A stretch of DNA of 64,000 bases from Empedobacter falsenii (GTDB lineage: Bacteria; Bacteroidota; Bacteroidia; Flavobacteriales; Weeksellaceae). The translations under genes were made by a program, and so were the position numbers. Below, piece after piece: positions 49,379-56,647 of this stretch. A model generated the notes under the pieces. That model saw only the letters and a list, made by a program, of their open reading frames with translations. It searched no databases and was not told the DNA's origin. Numbering within the stretch: the first letter of the stretch is position 1; every line of letters starts with the position of its first letter. The DNA is taken from the NCBI RefSeq assembly GCF_013488205.1, contig NZ_CP040908.1:837501-901500 (forward strand), in the 5' to 3' direction.

Positions 49379-50089
49379 TTATACTTCTTCTGTTGTATTT
49401 TCTTCTTCAAAATAGCTTTTTTCTAAAGCGAAATTTTCAGCATTGATGACATCAAATTCGCCAATTTTTGTACGACGAAGTGCTGTTAAATATCCACCAG
49501 AATTGACTGCTTTTCCAAAATCAAAAGCCAAAGAACGAATGTAGGTTCCTTTGCTACAATTCACTTCAAAATCGACAAAAGGTAAATCTATTTTTGTAAT
49601 TTTAAAATCGTGAATCGTTATTTTACGTGCTTTACGTTCTATTTCTTGACCTTCGCGAGCTAATTCATACAAACGTTTTCCATCTACTTTTACTGCTGAA
49701 TGCATTGGTGGAAATTGTTCAATCTCTCCAATAAATTGCTTCGTTGCTTCGTGAATGATTTCTTCTGTGATATGTTCAGTAGGAAAAGTATGATCTTCTT
49801 CCGATTCCAAATCATATGTAGGCGTCGTTACACCTAATTTAATTGTACCAGTATAAGTCTTTTCTTGCGCCTGAAATTCATCAATGCGTTTTGTCCATTT
49901 CCCTGTACAAACCAATAAAAGTCCAGTAGCTTTTGGATCTAAAGTCCCAGCATGTCCAACTTTTATTTTCTTTAAGTTATATGCTTTTCTAATGTTCCAA
50001 CGAATCTTATTTACGACATCAAAAGATGTCCAATCAAGTGGTTTATCAATCAAAAAAACGTGACCTTCTTGTATTTTTTCTACATTCAT
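49379..50089 (-). CDS. truB: tRNA pseudouridine(55) synthase
   Basis: A 236-residue TruB, which makes pseudouridine 55 in the T-loop of tRNAs. Motifs are LIDKPLDWTSFDVV, the catalytic Asp in GHAGTLDPKATGLL, and CSKGTYIRSLAFDFG with GGYLTALRRTKIG. The C-terminal PUA domain is absent or very short, as in many Bacteroidota. It is the last gene of the ftsX-DUF3098-uppP-truB cluster, starting 1 bp after uppP. Confidence 0.94.
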   Translation of the reverse strand: MNVEKIQEGHVFLIDKPLDWTSFDVVNKIRWNIRKAYNLKKIKVGHAGTLDPKATGLLLVCTGKWTKRIDEFQAQEKTYTGTIKLGVTTPTYDLESEEDHTFPTEHITEEIIHEATKQFIGEIEQFPPMHSAVKVDGKRLYELAREGQEIERKARKITIHDFKITKIDLPFVDFEVNCSKGTYIRSLAFDFGKAVNSGGYLTALRRTKIGEFDVINAENFALEKSYFEEENTTEEV

Positions 50090-50090
50090 C

Positions 50091-50975
50091 TTATTTGTGC
50101 TGAATCATTGTAGTTTCTACTGAAGAGGCATTGTCTTTTTCTGCTTGTGTTGGAGAATTATATGAGAAATAAATCAATAAAATAATTCCGATAATAATTC
50201 TGTACCACCCCCAAAATTTGAAACCATATTTTGTTAAAACTGCGATAAATGTTTTCACTGCGATTAATGCTACAATAAATGCGACAACATTACCAATTAC
50301 AAACAATATAATATGATTCTGATCTTGTAAAATCATTTCATAGCCTTTCATTGGTGTTGGACCTTCTTTTCCCCAAGTTTTTACAAAAACAGAATAAACT
50401 GTAACTGCTAACATGGTAGGAACAGCCAAAAAGAATGAAAATTCTGCAGCAGCTTTACGTGATAATCCTTGTGTCATACCACCAATAATAGAGGCAGCAG
50501 AACGAGAAGTTCCTGGCATCATTGCCAAACATTGCCAAAAACCGATAATAATAGCTTGTTTTAAAGAAATGTCTTTTTCATCATCAATTTTAGGATTTTT
50601 GAACCATTTGTCTACAAATAATAAAACAACTCCTCCAAAAACCAACATTCCAGAAATATAGAATTGTTCTTTTAAAACAGCTTCGATTTTATCATCAAAT
50701 AATTTTCCTAAAACTAAAGCGGGTACAACTGCACATGCTAATTTGATGTAAAAATTGATGTTGAAGTTTTTGAAGTCAAAGAATTTTTTCGAATACAAAA
50801 CAACGATAGATAAAATAGCTCCAAATTGTATTGATACTTGAAACATACTTAAGAAATCACTTGGTTCCATACCCATCAACGCAGCGGTAAATCCCATGTG
50901 CGCTGTAGAAGAAATCGGTAAATATTCGGTAAGACCTTCTATAATAGCAATGATAATTGCTTGTAAAGTGTTCAT
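50091..50975 (-). CDS. uppP: Undecaprenyl-diphosphatase (UppP/BacA)
   Basis: A 294-residue polytopic membrane phosphatase that recycles undecaprenyl pyrophosphate for cell-wall and envelope synthesis. Both signature segments are present: EGLTEYLPISSTAH near residue 14 and PGTSRSAASIIGGM near residue 155. About eight helices are visible. The C-terminal 25 residues are polar. It overlaps the DUF3098 gene by one base. Confidence 0.94.
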   Translation of the reverse strand: MNTLQAIIIAIIEGLTEYLPISSTAHMGFTAALMGMEPSDFLSMFQVSIQFGAILSIVVLYSKKFFDFKNFNINFYIKLACAVVPALVLGKLFDDKIEAVLKEQFYISGMLVFGGVVLLFVDKWFKNPKIDDEKDISLKQAIIIGFWQCLAMMPGTSRSAASIIGGMTQGLSRKAAAEFSFFLAVPTMLAVTVYSVFVKTWGKEGPTPMKGYEMILQDQNHIILFVIGNVVAFIVALIAVKTFIAVLTKYGFKFWGWYRIIIGIILLIYFSYNSPTQAEKDNASSVETTMIQHK

Positions 50976-51277
50976 TATTTTTCTTTATTCGGATTGATTA
51001 AAATGGCATAAATCTCGACGATGAAACCAACGACAACTAAAAATGGCGCTAATCTAATTCTACGAAAAGAATAGATTTCGTCGTTCCAATAATTTGCATC
51101 CCACGTTCCGTCTGGTCTTGTGTTCGCATCGTGTCCTGTCATCAATAAAAATCCAAGACCAATTAGCGCAACACCAATTGCCATGAAAATGTAATTTCTT
51201 TTTCCGAATAAAAAAGTAAAACCAGCATCATTTGTAGATGCTGATTTTTTTGTTGTATCGATAGAATTTGATTTCAT
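50975..51277 (-). CDS. DUF3098-family small membrane protein
   Basis: A 100-residue protein with two helices, around RNYIFMAIGVALIGLGFLLM and RRIRLAPFLVVVGFIVEIYAI. FTFLFGKRNYIFM and EIYSFRRIRLAPFLVVVGF are typical of DUF3098, which is nearly always between ftsX and uppP in Flavobacteriia. It shares one base with each neighbour's stop or start codon. A role with FtsX or lipid-carrier recycling is plausible but unproven. Confidence 0.85.
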   Translation of the reverse strand: MKSNSIDTTKKSASTNDAGFTFLFGKRNYIFMAIGVALIGLGFLLMTGHDANTRPDGTWDANYWNDEIYSFRRIRLAPFLVVVGFIVEIYAILINPNKEK

Positions 51278-52170
51278 TAATAAAGTTGATCAGTTTTTAA
51301 TCTTAAATAACGCCATGCAGCAAACAATGTACTGAAAACGGCAATGATAACTCCAATTCCAATTAAGATAATAATAAGTGGAGTGAAGCTTGGGTTCCAA
51401 AGTACTAAACCAACTTTTGTTGCTAAAATGTACCATAAGAAACCTAATCCTATAGCTGCAATAAATGCTGCTAAGAAACCTAAAATCGCAGCTTCTATCA
51501 AGAAAGGTTTTACAATAAAACGTCTACGCGCACCAACTAATTGCATCGTTTTGATGCTGAAACGTTTTGCGTAAATTTTCAGACGAATAGAGTTGTTGAT
51601 TAATACAACAACGATCACTAAGAAAATAATAGCAAAAATCATAATCCAGAAAGTAATTTTGTTGATGCTGTGGTAAATCGTTACCATCGCTTCTTTGTCA
51701 CTTTTTACTTCGTCTACAATCGGATTTTTAGCCAATACCTTATTAATAGAATCAATTTGTTCAACAGATTGTATTAATGCAGGGTTCAATGTAATTTGAA
51801 CTGATGCAGGGAAAATACTTTCTTCGAAGAAATCACTACCATCCGTACCCAAATCTTTTTTCGCAATTTTAGCTGCATCCTCTTTGCTGATATACTGTGT
51901 AGCTTCAACAAAAGGATACTTCACTTTCAACGAATCGATATAAGATTTTTGTAAATCAAGCTCCTTATCTTTTAATTTTGGATCTTCGACATCTTTAAAA
52001 TATGCCTCGATTTTTAACTCTCTTTTTAGATGTTCTGCGTAACTTTGTGCATTAATGACAATTAAGCCGAAAATACCTAATAGAAATAAAACAAGCGAAA
52101 TACTAATCACAACAGTGATGTTAGAAGATCGCAGTCTTTTTTTCTCAAATTTATCGTTCGTTTTTGACAT
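51277..52170 (-). CDS. ftsX: Cell-division ABC transporter permease-like protein FtsX
   Basis: A 297-residue inner-membrane protein with four helices: one near residue 22-40, a periplasmic domain of about 120 residues (FKDVEDPKLKDKELDLQ, ATQYISKEDAAKI) and three C-terminal helices from residue 180 with KRFSIKTMQLVGARRRFIVKPFLIEA, the FtsX coupling segment. It works with FtsE (not in the window) in septal peptidoglycan hydrolase control. It is the first gene of the cluster that continues with DUF3098, uppP and truB. Confidence 0.92.
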   Translation of the reverse strand: MSKTNDKFEKKRLRSSNITVVISISLVLFLLGIFGLIVINAQSYAEHLKRELKIEAYFKDVEDPKLKDKELDLQKSYIDSLKVKYPFVEATQYISKEDAAKIAKKDLGTDGSDFFEESIFPASVQITLNPALIQSVEQIDSINKVLAKNPIVDEVKSDKEAMVTIYHSINKITFWIMIFAIIFLVIVVVLINNSIRLKIYAKRFSIKTMQLVGARRRFIVKPFLIEAAILGFLAAFIAAIGLGFLWYILATKVGLVLWNPSFTPLIIILIGIGVIIAVFSTLFAAWRYLRLKTDQLY

Positions 52171-52276
52171 TTGGGTTAATTTTGGGGCTAAGATAAAAAA
52201 AACTTATTTCGCAAGAAAGATATTCCGTATATATTCTACGGTAAGTTGGTTAAAGAAAACTTAAAATTTAGAATTT

Positions 52277-53044
52277 TTGAAAGTAAAAGCTAAAAAACAT
52301 TTAGGTCAGCATTTTTTGAATGATGAAAATATTGCACGAGACATCGCCGAAGGGTTAACTTGGGAAGGTTATGATCGTGTCTTAGAAATTGGTCCAGGAA
52401 TGGGCGTGTTGACAAAATATATTTTACAAGCAAAGAAAAATATAGAGGTTGTGGAGATTGATACAGAATCAGTCGAATATTTAAAAGAATATTATCAACC
52501 ATTTTACCCAGGATTTAAAATTCATTCCGAAGATTTCTTAAAAATGGACTTTTCATCAAAGTTTGATGAACAAATTGCTATTTTAGGAAATTTTCCGTAT
52601 AATATATCTTCGCAAATTATTTTTAAAGCTTTAGAAGAGCGTTATACTGTTCCCGAAATTTGTGGAATGTTTCAGAAAGAAGTAGCCGAACGTATCGCTT
52701 CTAAAAAAGGTACAAAAGATTATGGTATACTTTCTGTATTAGCGCAAGCTTATTATCATTGCGAGTATTTGTTCACCGTTCCAGAACACGTTTTTACACC
52801 ACCACCAAAAGTGAAATCGGGCGTTATTATTATGAAACGCTACCGAACAGAAATTGAAGGAGTTGAACAGAAACGATTTTTTCAAGTGGTAAAAGCTGGT
52901 TTTGGACAAAGAAGAAAAACGCTTCGTAATTCGTTGAAAGCTTTGGGGATTCCTGAAGATTTAAACGATCACGAGTTTTTGAACATGCGCGCAGAACAAT
53001 TATCTGTCGAAGATTTTATTGAGTTAACGAAAAGAATGAAATAG
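52277..53044 (+). CDS. rsmA: 16S rRNA (adenine1518/1519-N6)-dimethyltransferase
   Basis: A 255-residue KsgA/RsmA. The family N-terminus [18 protein letters not shown] begins at a TTG start (52277): a stop lies 15 bases upstream in frame and the next ATG would remove the conserved [12 protein letters not shown]-binding motif [12 protein letters not shown] and catalytic NFPYNIS (for NLPYNIS) are intact, as is [10 protein letters not shown] near the end. It modifies two adenines in helix 45 during 30S assembly. mgtE follows after 3 bp. Confidence 0.93.
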   Translation: MKVKAKKHLGQHFLNDENIARDIAEGLTWEGYDRVLEIGPGMGVLTKYILQAKKNIEVVEIDTESVEYLKEYYQPFYPGFKIHSEDFLKMDFSSKFDEQIAILGNFPYNISSQIIFKALEERYTVPEICGMFQKEVAERIASKKGTKDYGILSVLAQAYYHCEYLFTVPEHVFTPPPKVKSGVIIMKRYRTEIEGVEQKRFFQVVKAGFGQRRKTLRNSLKALGIPEDLNDHEFLNMRAEQLSVEDFIELTKRMK

Positions 53045-53047
53045 ATT

Positions 53048-54403
53048 ATGGAGGTAAAAATTACAAAAGATTTTATTGAACATTTAAACGAAAGTATTAA
53101 TCAGCAAAATGCTAAAGCGGTTAAGGAGATGTTGCAAGATTTGCACCCCGCTGATATTGCTGAATTGTTTGATGAGCTTTCGACCAAAGAACAGTCTTTT
53201 GTAATTGATTTACTCGATAATGAAATTTCTGCAGATATCCTTCTTGAATTAGAGGAAGATGATCGACGCAAATTCCTGAAAACGCTTACTGCAAAAGAAA
53301 TTGCTGAAGATGTCATCAATGAGATGGATACCGATGATGCTGTTGACGTCATTAATGAGCTTTCTGATGAAAAGAAAGATGAGGTAATTGCGCAATTAGA
53401 AGACCAAGAACATGCCCGTGAAATTGTAGATCTTTTACGTTATGACGAAGATACGGCTGGAGGTTTGATGGGAAAAGAGTTGATAAAAGTCAACAAAGAT
53501 TGGTCGGTAATCACAGCAGTAAAACAAATGCGAAAACAAGCTGAGGATTTAGAAGAGGTTTTTTCAATTTATGTTGTTGATGAAGATGAAAAATTACTTG
53601 GAACATTGAGTTTGAAGCGTTTGTTGACGACTTCTGCGAATACAAAAGTGGCAGATGTTTACAATGAAAAGATCCAATATGTAAAGACCTATACAAAAGA
53701 TATGGAGGTTGCGAAAGTAATCGAAAAATATGATTTGTACGAAGTACCTGTTGTAGATGAATTAATGCGTTTGGTTGGTGTAATTACGGTGGATGATGTG
53801 ATTGATGTGATTCGTGAAGAAGCTGAAGAAAATTATCAATTAGCAGCCGGGATTACTCAAAATGTCGATTCTGATGATAATATATTGAAATTAACTCGCG
53901 CTCGTTTGCCCTGGCTTTTATTGGCTTTGGTAGGTAGTTTTGTTGCAGTTAATGTGTCGCAAAGTTTTAGCGATGCGATGAATTTGTATCCGCAATTATT
54001 CTTTTTTACGCCGCTTGTTGCTGCCATGGCAGGAAATGTAGGTGTGCAATCTTCCGCGATTATTGTGCAAGGTTTGGCGAATAGTAATATTTCGGGTTCT
54101 ATTTGGAAAAGATTAGGAAAAGAAATGTTATTGGCTTTATTAAACAGTACATTATTAGCTTTTGTACTTTTATTGGCGACGCATTTTTTAATGAGTACGA
54201 GTTACGAAATTTCCTCAACCATTGTATTAGCTTTAGTTATTGTGATGATTTTAGCAAGTTTGATTGGGACATTTATTCCAATTATGTTGCATAAATATGG
54301 TGTTGATCCTGCGATTGCTACAGGTCCATTTATCACAACAAGTAATGATATTTTTGGTTTGTTGATTTATTTTTCAATTGCGAAAATGATTTTAGGATTT
54401 TAA
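53048..54403 (+). CDS. mgtE: Magnesium transporter MgtE
   Basis: A 451-residue Mg2+ channel. The N-terminal acidic helical domain has LHPADIAELFDELS, then two CBS domains (about 135-255; DEDEKLLGTLSLKRLL and EVPVVDELMRLVGVITVDDVIDVIREE) and five helices from about residue 285. The pore signature is PLVAAMAGNVGVQSSAIIVQGLA, and PAIATGPFITTSNDIFGLLIYF ends the protein. Mg2+ binding to the N and CBS domains closes the pore. It lies 3 bp after rsmA. Confidence 0.93.
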   Translation: MEVKITKDFIEHLNESINQQNAKAVKEMLQDLHPADIAELFDELSTKEQSFVIDLLDNEISADILLELEEDDRRKFLKTLTAKEIAEDVINEMDTDDAVDVINELSDEKKDEVIAQLEDQEHAREIVDLLRYDEDTAGGLMGKELIKVNKDWSVITAVKQMRKQAEDLEEVFSIYVVDEDEKLLGTLSLKRLLTTSANTKVADVYNEKIQYVKTYTKDMEVAKVIEKYDLYEVPVVDELMRLVGVITVDDVIDVIREEAEENYQLAAGITQNVDSDDNILKLTRARLPWLLLALVGSFVAVNVSQSFSDAMNLYPQLFFFTPLVAAMAGNVGVQSSAIIVQGLANSNISGSIWKRLGKEMLLALLNSTLLAFVLLLATHFLMSTSYEISSTIVLALVIVMILASLIGTFIPIMLHKYGVDPAIATGPFITTSNDIFGLLIYFSIAKMILGF

Positions 54404-54412
54404 AAAAATAAA

Positions 54413-54862
54413 ATGAATACATTAAAAATTATAGGAATAGCAACTCAAACGTCTAATAACGATAGTCAAGCGATTGAAGATTTAGGAAAACTGTGGCATC
54501 AATTTTTTGGTGAGAATATAATGACTAAAATTCCAAATACAATTAGTTCTAATATTTATTCTGTTTACACAGATTACGAAAGTGATTTTACAGGAAAGTA
54601 TATGACAATTATTGGTTTAGAAGTTTCTTCATTAGATGAAATTCCAGAAGGTATGGTTGGTCGTGAATTTGAGCCACAAACATTCAAAAAATATATTGCC
54701 AAAGGAGAATTGCACGAAGCAGTTGGGAAAACTTGGACAGAAATTTGGAATGATGATGCAAATCTAAATCGCACGTATAAATATGATTACGAATTGTACA
54801 CCGAAAAAGCTCAAAATCCTGCTGATGCAGAAATTGAGATTTATATTGGTGTAAAAGAATAG
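54413..54862 (+). CDS. GyrI-like/effector-binding domain protein
   Basis: A 149-residue single-domain protein with no signal peptide. The SOUL/GyrI-like fold is suggested by TLKIIGIATQTSNN, IYSVYTDYESDFTGKYMTIIGLEVSS, FKKYIAKGELHEAVGKTWTEIW and YDYELYTEKAQNPADAEIEIYIGVKE. Such stand-alone effector-binding proteins bind small molecules and may be hydrolases. It lies 9 bp after mgtE and may be read with it. No partner regulator is adjacent. Confidence 0.75.
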   Translation: MNTLKIIGIATQTSNNDSQAIEDLGKLWHQFFGENIMTKIPNTISSNIYSVYTDYESDFTGKYMTIIGLEVSSLDEIPEGMVGREFEPQTFKKYIAKGELHEAVGKTWTEIWNDDANLNRTYKYDYELYTEKAQNPADAEIEIYIGVKE

Positions 54863-54896
54863 TAATTAATACTGATATATTAGAAAATAATATTAA

Positions 54897-54936
54897 AAAA
54901 ATGAGCTGAAAGTAAAACTTTTCAGCTCATTTTTTA
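54897..54936. terminator. Terminator after the mgtE transcript
   Basis: AAAAATGAGCTGAAAG and CTTTTCAGCTCATTTTT form a long stem with a T-run, ending the plus-strand transcript. It also overlaps the last codon of the decayed toxin on the minus strand. Confidence 0.8.
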
Positions 54937-55207
54937 TTTTGGATATTTTGTAGGATTTCTATGCGCATTAAAAACTGCATAAATAAAAAAGTTTTTTCTT
55001 CTTCATTAGTTTCAAAAAAAAACAAATAAGGAAAAGATCTAAAAGGTTTTGAACGCAAATTTCTATAGTTCACTTGATAGAAAGGATTATTTCCAAAGTT
55101 TCCAAAACTTAAGATTTTGCCGCAGATGTAGAAAAGTTTGAATAATAAGAAAGAGCTTGTTCAATATCTTGGGCAGCTTCAGAAGAAATTCTAGTCTTAT
55201 AAATCAT
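54934..55207 (-). pseudogene. Decayed RelE/ParE-type toxin gene
   Basis: On the minus strand from ATG 55207 the frame reads MIYKTRISSEAAQDIEQALSYYSNF and stops early at a frameshift. The next frame continues ILSFGNFGNNPFYQVNYRNL and RSKPFRSFPYLFFFETNEEE. A second shift gives FIYAVFNAHRNPTKYP before a stop at 54934-54936. Together these match a RelE/ParE toxin (about 95 residues), with at least two frameshifts and probably an internal deletion near SAAK. It is therefore inactive. It fills most of the otherwise gene-free 54863-55338 stretch. Confidence 0.75.
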
Positions 55208-55247
55208 ATTTTTCGTGTAATTCTTTCAATACATCTTTTGCGTTCAT
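55197..55247 (-). pseudogene. Remnant of the partner antitoxin gene
   Basis: A 16-codon frame, MNAKDVLKELHEKYDL, overlaps the toxin start by 11 bases, the usual antitoxin-toxin overlap. An antitoxin would be about 60-80 residues, so only its C-terminal end seems to remain. The ATG may be accidental. No further antitoxin sequence was seen between 55248 and 55338. Confidence 0.5.
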
Positions 55248-55338
55248 AATTATTAATTTTACAAAACAGTTGTCGTTCTAACAAAGTCACAAAAAGTATA
55301 CCTCATTATATAATCAAGATTTTGTGTAATATTTCTGA

Positions 55339-56490
55339 TTATTTTTTCAATAAAATCTTAAACTCAGTTCCGATTTCTTTGGATGATTTGGCAACAAATA
55401 TTTTTCCTTTGTGGTAATCTTCGATAATTCGTTTAGCTAATGATAATCCCAATCCCCAACCGCGTTTTTTGGTTGTAAAGCCTGGTTGAAAAATTTTTTT
55501 CTGTAATTTGGTCGGAATTCCAGAACCTGTATCAGCAATAGAAATTTCGACAAATTTACCCTTCGTTTTTATATCGACATCCAAAACGCCCTTATTTTGC
55601 ATGGCGTCAGCTGCATTTTTCATCAAATTTTCGATAACCCAACTGTATAAAGAAGAATTAAGATTAATATTAAATTCTTCTACATCTGTAACAAAATTTA
55701 CTTCAATTCCTTTGGAAATGCGTTGGGAAATATAATCCACTGTTTGTTTGGAAGTTGAAATAATATCAGTTTGTTTGAGTTCAGAAGTTGAACCAATTTT
55801 TGAGAAACGTTCGGCAATATGTTTCAATCGATCCACATCTTTTTCAATTTCGATAACCGAAGTTTGATCGATTTCTTCCAATTTCAATAATTCTACCCAA
55901 CCCATCAACGAAGAAAGTGGCGTTCCAATTTGATGCGCCGTTTCTTTTGCCATTCCGGCCCATAAATAACTTTTTTCGGTGTCACGAATTGTTTTGAAAT
56001 ACCAATACGAAAATCCAAAAAACAATAAAATCAATAAAATAATGATGAGCGGATAATATTGTAATTGACTAAGAAGTTTTGAATTTTTGAAATAAACATA
56101 ATTTTTAGTTCCGATTAATTCAACATCGATTGTTTGTTCGGACGATTTCATTTTGTTGACATATTTTTTTAATTGAACCGAATCTTTTACGATCGATTCA
56201 TCAATATTTTTGGTGTCTACAATAATGCCTTTTTCGTCTACAAGTGCAACAGGAATTGATTTGTTGTCTTCAATTAATTTGAATAGAAAATCTTGCGTTT
56301 TCGGATCTAAAAATTCGGATGAGCTTATCAACTCTAACGATCGCGCATAATTCTCTACACGTTTGTGTTCTTCACGTTTTAGCTCTTGTACAATTTTGTT
56401 ACTCGACCATATTGTAATAGCGAAAATCACAAATATTATAAAGAATCCAATCCAACGTTTGTTTATTTTTTTTGTTAGAAAATTTCTCAT
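55339..56490 (-). CDS. Orphan sensor histidine kinase
   Basis: A 383-residue membrane kinase. Helix 1 lies near residues 13-30, the sensor at about 31-145 (PVALVDEKGIIVDTKNID, PAS/CHASE-like), helix 2 near 150-168, then HisKA with His186 in AKETAHQIGTPLSSLMGW and HATPase with NLMKNAADAMQNKGVLDV, DTGSGIP and GWGLGLSLAKRI. HAMP is missing. The HQIGTPLSSL form of the H-box is common in Flavobacteriia. No response regulator is adjacent, so the partner is encoded elsewhere. Confidence 0.88.
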   Translation of the reverse strand: MRNFLTKKINKRWIGFFIIFVIFAITIWSSNKIVQELKREEHKRVENYARSLELISSSEFLDPKTQDFLFKLIEDNKSIPVALVDEKGIIVDTKNIDESIVKDSVQLKKYVNKMKSSEQTIDVELIGTKNYVYFKNSKLLSQLQYYPLIIILLILLFFGFSYWYFKTIRDTEKSYLWAGMAKETAHQIGTPLSSLMGWVELLKLEEIDQTSVIEIEKDVDRLKHIAERFSKIGSTSELKQTDIISTSKQTVDYISQRISKGIEVNFVTDVEEFNINLNSSLYSWVIENLMKNAADAMQNKGVLDVDIKTKGKFVEISIADTGSGIPTKLQKKIFQPGFTTKKRGWGLGLSLAKRIIEDYHKGKIFVAKSSKEIGTEFKILLKK

Positions 56491-56611
56491 CTAAATGTAA
56501 AATCTTTCTTAAATTTATATCAAATGTAATGATTATTTGATTATAATATATTTTTATGGCGAGATAAGATAAATATGATGAAAGTAATTTTTTTTAAAGC
56601 CTTAAATAGTT

Positions 56612-56619
56612 TATTTTTG
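56612..56619 (+). promoter_or_regulatory. -7 promoter box of sucA
   Basis: TATTTTTG is an exact consensus match 28 bases before the sucA ATG, in the divergent region with the kinase gene. Confidence 0.55.
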
Positions 56620-56647
56620 TAGCTAAATCTCATAGAGAGTAAAATTT

